Source: an uncultured Pelagibacteraceae bacterium
GTDB lineage: Bacteria; Pseudomonadota; Alphaproteobacteria; Pelagibacterales; Pelagibacteraceae
Reading direction: 5' to 3'
Assembly (NCBI GenBank): GCA_902525935.1
Contig: CABZJA010000007.1
Location: 1 to 61,052, forward strand
Length of the DNA stretch: 61,052 nucleotides
In this document: one piece after another, positions 44,789 to 53,248 of the stretch
Numbering within the stretch: position 1 is the stretch's first letter
Layout of the letters: every line of letters starts with the position of its first letter
Position numbers and translations under genes: made by a program
The notes under the pieces: model-generated
Seen by the model: only the letters and a program-made list of their open reading frames with translations
Databases searched by the model: none
What the model was told of the DNA's origin: nothing

Positions 44789-45592
44789 ATGTTTGATGAT
44801 TTTTTCATAAGAGCATTGGTGGCAGGAATAGGAGTTGCTTTTGTAACTGGTCCACTTGGTTGCTTTGTGGTTTGGAGAAGATTGTCTTATTTTGGTGATA
44901 CATTAGCTCATTCGGCTTTGCTTGGGGTTACAATGGCATTGGCTTTTGAAATTAATATAGCAATTTCGATATTTATTATTTCATCTGTAATAGCTATCAT
45001 ATTAGTTAAACTTGAAAAAAATACTAATTTACCTGGAGATGCTTTACTTGGGCTTCTAGCTCACTCTGCTTTAGCAGTTGGTTTAGTCGTAATTGGTTTT
45101 CTATCATTTATAAGATTTGATGTTATGGGGTTACTATTTGGTGACATATTAGCTGTTAATGTTGATGATTTGATAATCATATGGGGAGGTGGTGCAATAA
45201 TTCTCATTGTATTAAAACTAATTTGGAAACCTTTATTTGCTTCAACGGTAAATTATGAATTAGCTGAAGCTGAAGGTTTAAATCCTGATAGAGCAAAAGC
45301 AATATTTATTATTTTAATGGCTGCAATAATTGCTATTTCCATAAAAATTGTGGGGCTTTTGTTAATAACCGGAATGTTGATAATTCCTACTGCAATGGCG
45401 AGAAATCTATCTGATACTCCAAGGAAAATGGTTGTATATTCTATTCTAGGTGGATTATTATCAGTATTAATTGGATTATTCTCATCACTAGAGTTTAACA
45501 CACCTTCAGGTCCATCGATAATTGCAGCGGCTTTGTTCTTATTTATAATTTCTTTATTTAAAATAAAACAGACCATTCAATTGAAAAATTAA
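44789..45592 (+). CDS. znuB: Zinc ABC transporter permease
   Basis: Membrane subunit of the zinc importer (267 residues, about eight helices). FVVWRRLSYFGDTLAHSALLGV (28-49) is the conserved start of the ABC-3 family, followed by LLGLLAHSALAVGLV and the late LLITGMLIIPTAMARNL. Part of znuC-znuB-zur. Confidence 0.95.
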   Translation: MFDDFFIRALVAGIGVAFVTGPLGCFVVWRRLSYFGDTLAHSALLGVTMALAFEINIAISIFIISSVIAIILVKLEKNTNLPGDALLGLLAHSALAVGLVVIGFLSFIRFDVMGLLFGDILAVNVDDLIIIWGGGAIILIVLKLIWKPLFASTVNYELAEAEGLNPDRAKAIFIILMAAIIAISIKIVGLLLITGMLIIPTAMARNLSDTPRKMVVYSILGGLLSVLIGLFSSLEFNTPSGPSIIAAALFLFIISLFKIKQTIQLKN

Positions 45593-45614
45593 TGTTAAAT
45601 TGATAAAATAACTA

Positions 45615-46010
45615 ATGCAAAAAGAAACACTTTCAAAAAATCAAAAAATTATACTTGATTATATAGAAAAAGTTAATGAACCCACAAAAGCTTATTCAAT
45701 TCTTCATAACGTCCAAAAAAAAGGTATAAAAGCACCACTTCAAGTTTATAGAGCATTAGATCGGTTAGTTGAAATTGGTAAAATTCATAAAATTGAAAGT
45801 CGTAATGCATTTGTAGCTTGCAAAAATTCTAATTGCCAAATATCGAAAGCTACAGCATTTTCTATATGTGAAAGTTGTGAAGAAGTAAGTGAAATAAGTG
45901 ATCACAAATTATCAAAATATTTGAAAACTTTTCAAGAAAAAGCAGGAATGAAATTTAATAAATATAACCTTGAATTTTTCGGGCTTTGTAAAAAATGCTC
46001 TATTAAATGA
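45615..46010 (+). CDS. zur: Fur-family regulator Zur
   Basis: Zinc-responsive repressor (131 residues). An N-terminal winged helix (about 8-62, PLQVYRALDRLVEIGKIHKI as recognition part) is followed by the dimer domain with the structural zinc cysteines Cys85/Cys88 (CESC) and Cys125/Cys128 (CKKC). Assigned Zur and not Fur because it ends the znuCB operon and Zur-like boxes precede it. It probably controls its own operon. Confidence 0.92.
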   Translation: MQKETLSKNQKIILDYIEKVNEPTKAYSILHNVQKKGIKAPLQVYRALDRLVEIGKIHKIESRNAFVACKNSNCQISKATAFSICESCEEVSEISDHKLSKYLKTFQEKAGMKFNKYNLEFFGLCKKCSIK

Positions 46011-46546
46011 AGATTTCTAAAGGAGATAAATTAGAGGAAATTACACTTCCAAGAGATGACGGGTCTACATTTAATTTGTCAGAAACGCACGGAAAGAAAG
46101 TTCTTTTAACTTTTTATAGAATAGCTGGATGTAGTTTTTGCAATCTTAGATTAAACGAAATTAATAAAAGATTTAACGAGCTGGGAAATAATTTTACACA
46201 TGTAGCAATATTTCATTCACCAGTTGATAATTTAAGGTCTTATATGAAAAAACATAAAAATTTACCTTTTACTGTATTAGCTGATGAAGATTTTAAATAT
46301 TTTCAAAAATATGAAATTGAAAGATCAATGATGAAAACGTTATCTGCAATGCTATTTAAATCTCATAAAATAATACCTGCAATGTTAAAGGGATATATTC
46401 CTTTAAAAATCAAAGGTCATTTTGATATAGCTGTTACAGATGTTTTAATAAACGAACAAGGCACAGTTGATGAAGTATACTACGCTAAGAAAGATATAGC
46501 CGATCACTTCAGTTTTGAAAAAATTAAAGAATTTGCAACAAGCTAG
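46007..46546 (+). CDS. Peroxiredoxin-like (AhpC/TSA, redoxin) protein
   Basis: A 179-residue thioredoxin-fold protein. GKKVLLTFYRIAGCSFCNLRLNEI contains a CSFC pair (Cys42, Cys45), so it may be a peroxiredoxin-like thiol oxidoreductase and not a classical 2-Cys AhpC. No signal peptide. Start overlaps the zur stop by four bases, which puts it in the zinc-regulated transcript. Substrate unknown. Confidence 0.8.
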   Translation: MKISKGDKLEEITLPRDDGSTFNLSETHGKKVLLTFYRIAGCSFCNLRLNEINKRFNELGNNFTHVAIFHSPVDNLRSYMKKHKNLPFTVLADEDFKYFQKYEIERSMMKTLSAMLFKSHKIIPAMLKGYIPLKIKGHFDIAVTDVLINEQGTVDEVYYAKKDIADHFSFEKIKEFATS

Positions 46547-46553
46547 AAAACAG

Positions 46554-46892
46554 ATGTTATTTTTTATTTTTAAAGTTATAGCAGCTGGTTTAATTGTTGC
46601 TTTTTCAAGTTGGTTGGCTGGTCAAAATCCTAAGCTCGCTGGATTTATTATTGCATTACCGTTGGTATCACTAATAGCGATACTGTTTTCGTATTATGAG
46701 CATAATGATACAGAGAAAACAGTAATGTTTACAAAAAGTATATTTATTGCAGTACCAGCAAGTTATTTATTCTTTGTACCCTTCTTTTTTGCAAAATCTT
46801 TTAATATGAATTTTTTCATAATTTATATTGCCGGTTTAATATTGCTAATCGGAGGATATTTTATCCATAGATACATAGTTAATTTCCTATAA
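46554..46892 (+). CDS. DUF3147-like small membrane protein
   Basis: A 112-residue protein with four predicted helices (about 2-22, 27-46, 60-80, 87-107). The GFIIALPLVSLIAILFSYYE block and the overall layout resemble DUF3147 proteins. Start chosen at ATG 46554, 8 bp after the redoxin gene; the frame extends to 46515 inside that gene. Function unknown; likely in the same operon. Confidence 0.72.
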   Translation: MLFFIFKVIAAGLIVAFSSWLAGQNPKLAGFIIALPLVSLIAILFSYYEHNDTEKTVMFTKSIFIAVPASYLFFVPFFFAKSFNMNFFIIYIAGLILLIGGYFIHRYIVNFL

Positions 46893-46952
46893 AATTAGTA
46901 TATTTATTCAATCAGAAAGAAAATTGTCATAAGAAAAAATGAAGGAGGTTTT

Positions 46953-47174
46953 ATGTTTATAAAAAAGTATCTTAAATGGATAAGCACTTTTCTTGTTTTA
47001 ACAGGAATATTGCTTACAAATTTAAATATATATCCAATTAATATATATTTTCACGGTCTTGGCGTTATTGGATGGACAATTTCTGGCTTCATCTCAAAAG
47101 ATAAAGCGATTTTAACAAATTTTGGATTACAAATTCCATTATTTATTGTCGGAATATATAAAGTTATCTTTTAA
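46953..47174 (+). CDS. Small membrane protein, function unknown
   Basis: A 73-residue protein with three hydrophobic segments (about 8-25, 32-48, 55-72). A strong Shine-Dalgarno sequence (AAGGAGG) lies seven bases upstream, unusual in this genome, which supports the start. Its stop overlaps the arsC start by one base, so it is translated with arsC. I do not recognise a named family. Confidence 0.75.
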   Translation: MFIKKYLKWISTFLVLTGILLTNLNIYPINIYFHGLGVIGWTISGFISKDKAILTNFGLQIPLFIVGIYKVIF

Positions 47175-47608
47175 TGAAAAATATTTTGTTTGTTTGTACT
47201 GGTAATTCAGCAAGAAGTATTATTGCTGAAAGTATAATAAATAATGTGTATTTTAATAAATATAAAGCTTTCAGCGCTGGTAGCAAACCAACTGGAGAAA
47301 TAAATAAAAATATTAAATTATTTTTAGAAAATCATAAAAATTATAACCTTACAAATTATGATTCAAAAAGTTTTAAGGTATTTATCGAAAAAGATATTAA
47401 TATTGACCATGTTATTACTGTTTGTAATAGCGCAAATAAAGAAGTTTGCCCTATATGGCCTAAAAATGATCAAATTGTTCATTGGGATATTGAAGATCCT
47501 GTAAGTAAATTTAAGAATTGTGAAGAAGCAAAAACATATAAAATTATAAATGAAACATTTGTTTTAATAAATGAGAAAATAGAAAATTGGATTAATGATC
47601 AAAAATAA
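47174..47608 (+). CDS. arsC: Arsenate reductase, LMW protein-tyrosine-phosphatase type
   Basis: Reduces arsenate to arsenite, or less likely acts as a phosphatase (144 residues). The P-loop CTGNSARS has the catalytic Cys8 and Arg14; Cys84 and Cys92 in ITVCNSANKEVCPIWP match the redox pair of ArsC, and the acid is Asp108 in HWDIEDP. The second and third cysteines favour ArsC over a plain phosphatase. Downstream overlap with an aquaporin gene supports arsenic detoxification. Confidence 0.9.
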   Translation: MKNILFVCTGNSARSIIAESIINNVYFNKYKAFSAGSKPTGEINKNIKLFLENHKNYNLTNYDSKSFKVFIEKDINIDHVITVCNSANKEVCPIWPKNDQIVHWDIEDPVSKFKNCEEAKTYKIINETFVLINEKIENWINDQK

Positions 47609-48248
47609 AAATATTATATTTATTGGTGAATTTTTAGGCAGCTGTTTTCTAGTAATGATTATTGTTGGATCTGGGATAATGGCTGAGAATCTTACAGATG
47701 ACAATGCGGTAAGACTTTTAGCAAATACAATAGCTACTGGAGCAGGATTGTTTGTTCTTATTATTAGTTTTGCTGATATTTCAGGAGCTCACTTTAATCC
47801 ATTTGTAACACTTGCAATGTTTTTTAATAAAAAAATTAAGAGCAATGTTTTAATAACCTATATATCTGCTCAAATAATTGGGTGTATGGTGGGTGTGATG
47901 ATAGCCAATATTTTTTTTGAGCATGAATTTATTGAATTATCAACAAAAAGTAGAGATGGAATGAATATCTTTATATCTGAGATAATCGCAACTTTTGGTC
48001 TAATTTTTGTCATTTTTGCTACTTTAAAAGATGGAAAAATTATAACAGCTATTAGTGTAGCAACATTCATTTCTGCTGGTTATTGGTTTACATCATCAAC
48101 TTCATTTGCGAATCCAGCAGTATCTATAGCACGTACTTTCACTGACTCCTTTACTGGAATTAATTATCAAAGTACTCCAAATTATATTGTTGCTGAAGCT
48201 ATAGGATTAATACTCGCAATATATATAGTTAAAAAAATAATAAGATGA
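47595..48248 (+). CDS. MIP/aquaporin-family channel, likely arsenite exit (AqpS-like)
   Basis: A 217-residue six-helix MIP channel. The first pore box is HFNPF (NPF at 68-70 instead of NPA); the second is NPA at 174-176 followed by Arg181 of the selectivity filter. Coupling to arsC by a 14-base overlap resembles the aqpS-arsC pairs of some rhizobia, where the channel lets arsenite leave the cell. Glycerol or another small solute remains possible. Confidence 0.85.
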   Translation: MIKNKNIIFIGEFLGSCFLVMIIVGSGIMAENLTDDNAVRLLANTIATGAGLFVLIISFADISGAHFNPFVTLAMFFNKKIKSNVLITYISAQIIGCMVGVMIANIFFEHEFIELSTKSRDGMNIFISEIIATFGLIFVIFATLKDGKIITAISVATFISAGYWFTSSTSFANPAVSIARTFTDSFTGINYQSTPNYIVAEAIGLILAIYIVKKIIR

Positions 48249-48517
48249 GTACAACCTATTAATGTATTGTTAAAGAAAATTAAAATTTTAGTAGACATTA
48301 AAATAATTTTATATAACTACGACAAATCCACAATTAATATTTCGAAATAATAAATTTATAGTATGGACATCAATCATTGATACTATAATGATCGATCAAT
48401 CCGCCTTATGATTCTGAAATAAAAAAATTTACTAATAGATTTAAATCACTCAACATATAAAAAGCTATCAAGTCATGAATAGATGGAACCGAAAACAATA
48501 ATATAAAGGAGATAAAA
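48249..48517. other. Long leader-like gap before the PiT-like gene
   Basis: At 269 bp this is one of the largest gene-free stretches in the window. It contains TATAGTAT/ATACTATA arms (48357-48364 and 48380-48387) around an inner ATCAAT/ATTGAT palindrome, then the palindrome GATCGATC near 48391-48398. Only tiny frames (under ten codons) occur. No known riboswitch or Pho-box pattern is recognised. It probably carries the promoter and an untranslated leader. Confidence 0.4.
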
Positions 48518-49483
48518 ATGGATATGACTTTAATTTATACGGTTATAGGGTTTGCCCTTGCCGGTTATAGCGTTATCGCTAACGACTCAATTCAAACACT
48601 TGGGACATTTATAGCTTCAAAAAAGAAGTGGTTTAAATGGTATACTCTAGCTGGATCTGCTTCAGCTGTTATGATTATAGCGTTAGCATGGGGATGGTAT
48701 TCGTATGATGGTGATATTTCTTATGGAAGATTAACTAGAATACCTTATCAAGAAATTCAATGGTATCACGCAGTAGCGCCTGCAATATTACTATTATTAA
48801 CAAGAATTGGAATACCGGTATCAACTACTTTCTTAGTTCTTTCAGCATTTGCCTCAACAGTCGTGCTTGAAAAAATGCTTATGAAAAGCGTCGTTGGCTA
48901 TGGTTTAGCAGCAATGGTTGCTTATATTGCCTGGATAGGTGTTTCTAAATTCATTAATGAAAAATTTGATGAAGTAGATGATAAATGGAGAGGCTTTTGG
49001 AGAAATAGTGTTTGGATTTCTTCTGGTTGGTTATGGTGGGTATGGTTATCTCACGATGTGGCTAATATTGCTGTGTATCTACCTAGACAATTAGATTTAA
49101 CATTGCTTTTAATAGTAATGGGTTACTTTACAGCACTATTATTCTATATTTTCTACATTCAAGGTGGACCAATTCAAAAAGTTGTTCTTGAAAAAACAGG
49201 AACTAGATATGCAAGATCAGCGACAATTATTAACGTAATATATGCTGCTGTCTTATTCTACTTTAAAGAACTAAACGATTTACCTATGTCTACAACATGG
49301 GTTTTTGTTGGATTATTATGTGGTCGAGAATTAGCAATTGCTAGTATGAATAAAGAATATAAATTTGGATATGTTTTCCCTTTAATAGGAAAAGATTTCT
49401 TAAAAATGATATTTGGACTTAGTGTATCAGTTGGAATAGTTCTAGGAATTCATTATATAATTATTCCAAATAATTGGTTTTAA
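48518..49483 (+). CDS. PiT-like (inorganic phosphate transporter superfamily) permease
   Basis: A 321-residue protein with about nine to ten helices and clear internal duplication. The first half has ANDSIQTLG (21-29) and IPVSTT (99-104); the second half has SHDVANIAV (178-186) and LPMSTT (255-260). These match the duplicated NDVANA and PVSTTH signatures of PiT phosphate permeases, in diverged form. It is shorter than E. coli PitA (499). Phosphate, sulfate or another oxyanion are possible substrates. A strong AAAGGAG precedes the ATG. The stop overlaps the convergent DMT gene. Confidence 0.72.
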   Translation: MDMTLIYTVIGFALAGYSVIANDSIQTLGTFIASKKKWFKWYTLAGSASAVMIIALAWGWYSYDGDISYGRLTRIPYQEIQWYHAVAPAILLLLTRIGIPVSTTFLVLSAFASTVVLEKMLMKSVVGYGLAAMVAYIAWIGVSKFINEKFDEVDDKWRGFWRNSVWISSGWLWWVWLSHDVANIAVYLPRQLDLTLLLIVMGYFTALLFYIFYIQGGPIQKVVLEKTGTRYARSATIINVIYAAVLFYFKELNDLPMSTTWVFVGLLCGRELAIASMNKEYKFGYVFPLIGKDFLKMIFGLSVSVGIVLGIHYIIIPNNWF

Positions 49484-50319
49484 ACTAATTTTAATCCAAT
49501 CGCACCTGCTAGGATAAACAAAATAGAAATTATCTTAGCTGGTGTGATTTTTTCTTTTAATAAAAAATATCCAATAAATATTGATAATAAAATACTTGTT
49601 TCTCTTAAGGATGTAACAATAGGTATTGGAGCTTTTGTAAATGCCCACACAGCCAAGGCATAACTAGCATAAGATAATGTTACACCATAAAAAAATATCA
49701 TTTTACCGTCTCTATAAACCCTTTTAATAATATCCTTTTGACCTCTTAAACTGAGAATAAATGGAAAAATTATAGCATTTAATGTGAAAGACCAACTGAC
49801 AAAAGATATTGCAGAATTACTTATTCTTGCTCCATATCCATCGATAAGTGAGTATGACCCAATAAATAAACCTGTAATAAAGGAAAATTTAATTACATTT
49901 AAGCTACTGTTTTTATAATCAGAAATACCAAGAAAAAAAATGCCAAAACATATTAAAAAAATAGAGATCAAAATAAACTTATTTAAAATAACTCCTAAAA
50001 ATAAAATTGAAATTACAGTCACAAATAAAGGTCCCGTGCCTCTTGCTATAGGATAGACTTTTGTCAAATCCCCAATTTCATATGATTTAAGTAAGAACCA
50101 TTGATAACCGATGTGAACAACAATACTTGCAAAGATATAAGGAATACTTTCTATTGAGGGTGCTGGTAATAAGATTATTGCAACAATTGAAAAAGGTATA
50201 TGCCCTAAAATTATACCTGCTAAAGCAACTGCTTTATCCGAGTGTTTTTTGACCATACCATTCCAAGTGGCATGGAGTAGTGCTGCCAATAAAACGACAG
50301 AAAATACCAATGTATCCAT
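49480..50319 (-). CDS. EamA/DMT superfamily permease
   Basis: A 279-residue, ten-helix transporter of the drug/metabolite superfamily with two EamA repeats; YPIARGTGPLFVTVIS (about 92-107) and SLRETSILLSIFIGYFLLKEK (about 233-255) are typical. Substrate unknown. It is eight bases downstream of manC on the same strand. Confidence 0.85.
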   Translation of the reverse strand: MDTLVFSVVLLAALLHATWNGMVKKHSDKAVALAGIILGHIPFSIVAIILLPAPSIESIPYIFASIVVHIGYQWFLLKSYEIGDLTKVYPIARGTGPLFVTVISILFLGVILNKFILISIFLICFGIFFLGISDYKNSSLNVIKFSFITGLFIGSYSLIDGYGARISNSAISFVSWSFTLNAIIFPFILSLRGQKDIIKRVYRDGKMIFFYGVTLSYASYALAVWAFTKAPIPIVTSLRETSILLSIFIGYFLLKEKITPAKIISILFILAGAIGLKLV

Positions 50320-50327
50320 AAAGAGTA

Positions 50328-51530
50328 TTAATTCACTCTACCGTAAATATCTTGATATCTAACTATATCGGTTTCTTTTAAAATAGGTCCAGTTTGTATT
50401 TCAATAATTTTTACTTTTTTCTTAAATTTATTTTCTATTCGATGAATTGCTTCTCTTGGTATGAATATTTTTTCTCCTGGTTTTTTAAAGAAATTCTTCT
50501 TGTTTAATGTAATTAGAGGTTTTCCATCAGTAATAGTCCAATATTCAGATCGATGAAAATGCTTTTGTAAGCTTAATTTAGAGTTCGGATTAACTACTAA
50601 TTCCTTTACTAGAAAGTTTTTACCTTCATACAGGTTGGTATATTTGCCCCAAGGTCTATGAAAAACATTTTTTTTCTTAAAATATTTATTTTTATTTTTT
50701 TTGTATATTTTTGATATTTCAAACCAATTTCCAAGATCTGACCAATGAATACTAAGCTTTATTGCATTTATATCTTTTGATTTTTCAAGAATTGCATAAT
50801 CAAAAGAGATTTCCTTACATTTATCAAAGAATTTTTTATTCAAAAAATATGTATTATTTCTAATTTTAGATTTTTCCAAAGATTTTAGACATGCTTTATA
50901 AATACTAGGCTGATATTTTTTAAAATTGTCAATTATTGATGATTTTTTTAAGTAAAACATACCAGAATTCCAATAGCCTCCAGATTTAATTATCTTTTTG
51001 GCTTTTTGCTCTGCAGGTTTTTCTATAAATTTAGTTACTTTATTTAATCTATTTATACTTTTTGTTTTAAGATATCCGTACTCATTAGATGGTCTTGTAG
51101 GTTTAATCCCAAATATAAATATATTTTCATCACTTAAATTTTTAATATTAGTTTTTAAAGATCTTATTAAAATACTTGGATTTTCAATCAAATGGTCTGA
51201 TGTAAAAAACATTATTGGCTGATCAGATGGAATTTCTTTAATTAAAGCACTTACTAAGATAGCTGGTGCTGTATTTTTTTTTGCTGGTTCTAATATTATT
51301 TTAAATTTTTTAATTTTAGATTTTTTTAGTGTTTTCTTAACTTCTTTTAAATACTTGAGATTTGTACTGATAATTGGAAAATCGTAAGAGTTATTATTTA
51401 TTCTTTCAAAAGCTTTTTGCAATAAAGTCCAACCACCAAAATCAATAAATTGTTTTGCTTGAGTATTTTTTAAATTTGGCCAAAGTCGTGTTCCTGCACC
51501 ACCACAAAGTATTACAGGTCTAATTTTCAT
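50328..51530 (-). CDS. manC: Mannose-1-phosphate guanylyltransferase / mannose-6-phosphate isomerase
   Basis: Makes GDP-mannose for surface polysaccharides. The 400-residue protein has the nucleotidyltransferase signature ILCGGAGTRLWP (8-19), FIEKPAEQKAKK and the C-terminal cupin-type isomerase domain from about 285 (RPWGKYTNLYEG, LQKHFHRSEYW, GEKIFIPREAIHRIEN). Slightly shorter than usual bifunctional enzymes (about 470). ATG 51530 overlaps the ilvD stop as TGATG; TTG 51533 is a less likely start. Confidence 0.93.
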   Translation of the reverse strand: MKIRPVILCGGAGTRLWPNLKNTQAKQFIDFGGWTLLQKAFERINNNSYDFPIISTNLKYLKEVKKTLKKSKIKKFKIILEPAKKNTAPAILVSALIKEIPSDQPIMFFTSDHLIENPSILIRSLKTNIKNLSDENIFIFGIKPTRPSNEYGYLKTKSINRLNKVTKFIEKPAEQKAKKIIKSGGYWNSGMFYLKKSSIIDNFKKYQPSIYKACLKSLEKSKIRNNTYFLNKKFFDKCKEISFDYAILEKSKDINAIKLSIHWSDLGNWFEISKIYKKNKNKYFKKKNVFHRPWGKYTNLYEGKNFLVKELVVNPNSKLSLQKHFHRSEYWTITDGKPLITLNKKNFFKKPGEKIFIPREAIHRIENKFKKKVKIIEIQTGPILKETDIVRYQDIYGRVN

Positions 51531-53248
51531 CAAATATCTGCGTAAGTTTTAACCTCGTTTTTACCACCTGGATGAGTAGGTGCACCTAAATAAGCTGGTC
51601 CTACTGTTTGAGCATACTTCCAAAGAGTTCCGTTTCCAAAGTTCATTTTTCTTTGTTTCCATCTCTTTTTTCTCAAACTAAGCTCTTTTTTACTTAATCT
51701 AACATTAATAGTCCCCTTTTTTGCATCTATATCAATTACATCACCGTTCCTTAAAAGGGCTATTGGGCCGCCTATAGAGGCCTCAGGACCCACATGACCA
51801 ATGCAGAAGCCTCTGGTAGCCCCAGAGAACCTACCGTCTGTAATAAGGGCTACTTTCTCCCCTTTTCCTTGGCCATAAATTGCAGCTGTTGTCTGCAACA
51901 TTTCTCTCATACCTGGACCACCTTTTGGACCTTCATATCTAATTATAATTATATCGCCGTCTTTGTATTTTCTTTCTTTTACAGCTTTGTAAGCTTTTTC
52001 CTCAGAGTCAAAACATCTTGCTCTTCCAGTGAATTGTAATTTTTTCAAACCTGCAATTTTAACAATTCCACCCTCTGGAGCTAAATTACCTTTTAATCCA
52101 ACAACTCCACCAGTTTTGGTAATTGGATTTTTATAACTTCTCATCACTTTTTGTTTTGGATTAAATTTTACATTTTTTAAATTCTCTTTCATTGTCTTGC
52201 CCGTAACAGTCATACAATCACCATGTATATATCCACCATCATAAAGAGTTTTTAAAAGCATTGGTACACCACCAGCTTCCCACATATCTTTAGCAACATA
52301 TTTTCCACCTGGCTTTAAATCGGCAAGATAAGGAGTTCTTTTAAAAATTTTAGCAACATCCATTAAATCAAATTTTATTCCAATTTCATTTGCAATTGCT
52401 GGTAAGTGTAAACCTGCATTAGTAGATCCTCCTGTTGCAGCAACAACTGTTGCAGCATTTTCTAGAGCTTTTCTAGTCACAATATCTCTTGGTCTAATAT
52501 TTTTTGCTAAAAGTTCCATTACAGCTTTACCACTATTAATTGCATACTTATGTCTTTCTTTATAAGGAGCAGGAGTCCCTGCTGAGTATGGTAAAGCTAA
52601 TCCAATAGCTTCAGATACACATGCCATTGTGTTTGCTGTAAATTGTCCACCACAAGCACCTGCACTTGGACAAGCTTTTAACTCTAATTTTCTAAGAGCG
52701 TGTGCTGTCATTTTTTTAGAGGTATATTTTCCAACACCTTCAAAAACATCAACAACAGTTACATCTTTACCTTCAAATCTACCGGGAAGTATTGAGCCTC
52801 CATAAATAAATACACTTGGAATATTTAATCTCACCATAGACATCATTAGACCTGGTAAAGATTTATCACATCCTGCCAAACCAACTAAAGCATCATAACA
52901 ATGACCTCTTACAGTTAATTCTGTAGAATCTGCAATTACATCTCTTGAAATTAATGAAGATTTCATTCCTTCATGACCCATAGCAATACCATCAGTAACA
53001 GTTATTGTACAAAATTCTCTAGGAGTTCCTCCTGATGAATTTACACCTTGTTTTACAAATTGAGCTTGTTTCATCAAATTAATGTTACATGGTGCAGCCT
53101 CGTTCCAAGTTGAAACAACACCAACGAAAGGCTTTGCTACATCTTTTTCGGTTAAATCCATTGCATAATAAAAGGATCTTTGTGGTGCCCTGTCTGGTCC
53201 TACAGTAGTATATCTACTTGGTAGTTTTTTTTTATTAAATTTCCGCAT
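51530..53248 (-). CDS. ilvD: Dihydroxy-acid dehydratase
   Basis: Fe-S enzyme of branched-chain amino-acid synthesis (572 residues), dehydrating 2,3-dihydroxy-isovalerate and -methylvalerate. The cluster cysteines are in [20 protein letters not shown] and [36 protein letters not shown] is typical of the C-terminal part. It overlaps valS by one base. Confidence 0.96.
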   Translation of the reverse strand: MRKFNKKKLPSRYTTVGPDRAPQRSFYYAMDLTEKDVAKPFVGVVSTWNEAAPCNINLMKQAQFVKQGVNSSGGTPREFCTITVTDGIAMGHEGMKSSLISRDVIADSTELTVRGHCYDALVGLAGCDKSLPGLMMSMVRLNIPSVFIYGGSILPGRFEGKDVTVVDVFEGVGKYTSKKMTAHALRKLELKACPSAGACGGQFTANTMACVSEAIGLALPYSAGTPAPYKERHKYAINSGKAVMELLAKNIRPRDIVTRKALENAATVVAATGGSTNAGLHLPAIANEIGIKFDLMDVAKIFKRTPYLADLKPGGKYVAKDMWEAGGVPMLLKTLYDGGYIHGDCMTVTGKTMKENLKNVKFNPKQKVMRSYKNPITKTGGVVGLKGNLAPEGGIVKIAGLKKLQFTGRARCFDSEEKAYKAVKERKYKDGDIIIIRYEGPKGGPGMREMLQTTAAIYGQGKGEKVALITDGRFSGATRGFCIGHVGPEASIGGPIALLRNGDVIDIDAKKGTINVRLSKKELSLRKKRWKQRKMNFGNGTLWKYAQTVGPAYLGAPTHPGGKNEVKTYADI

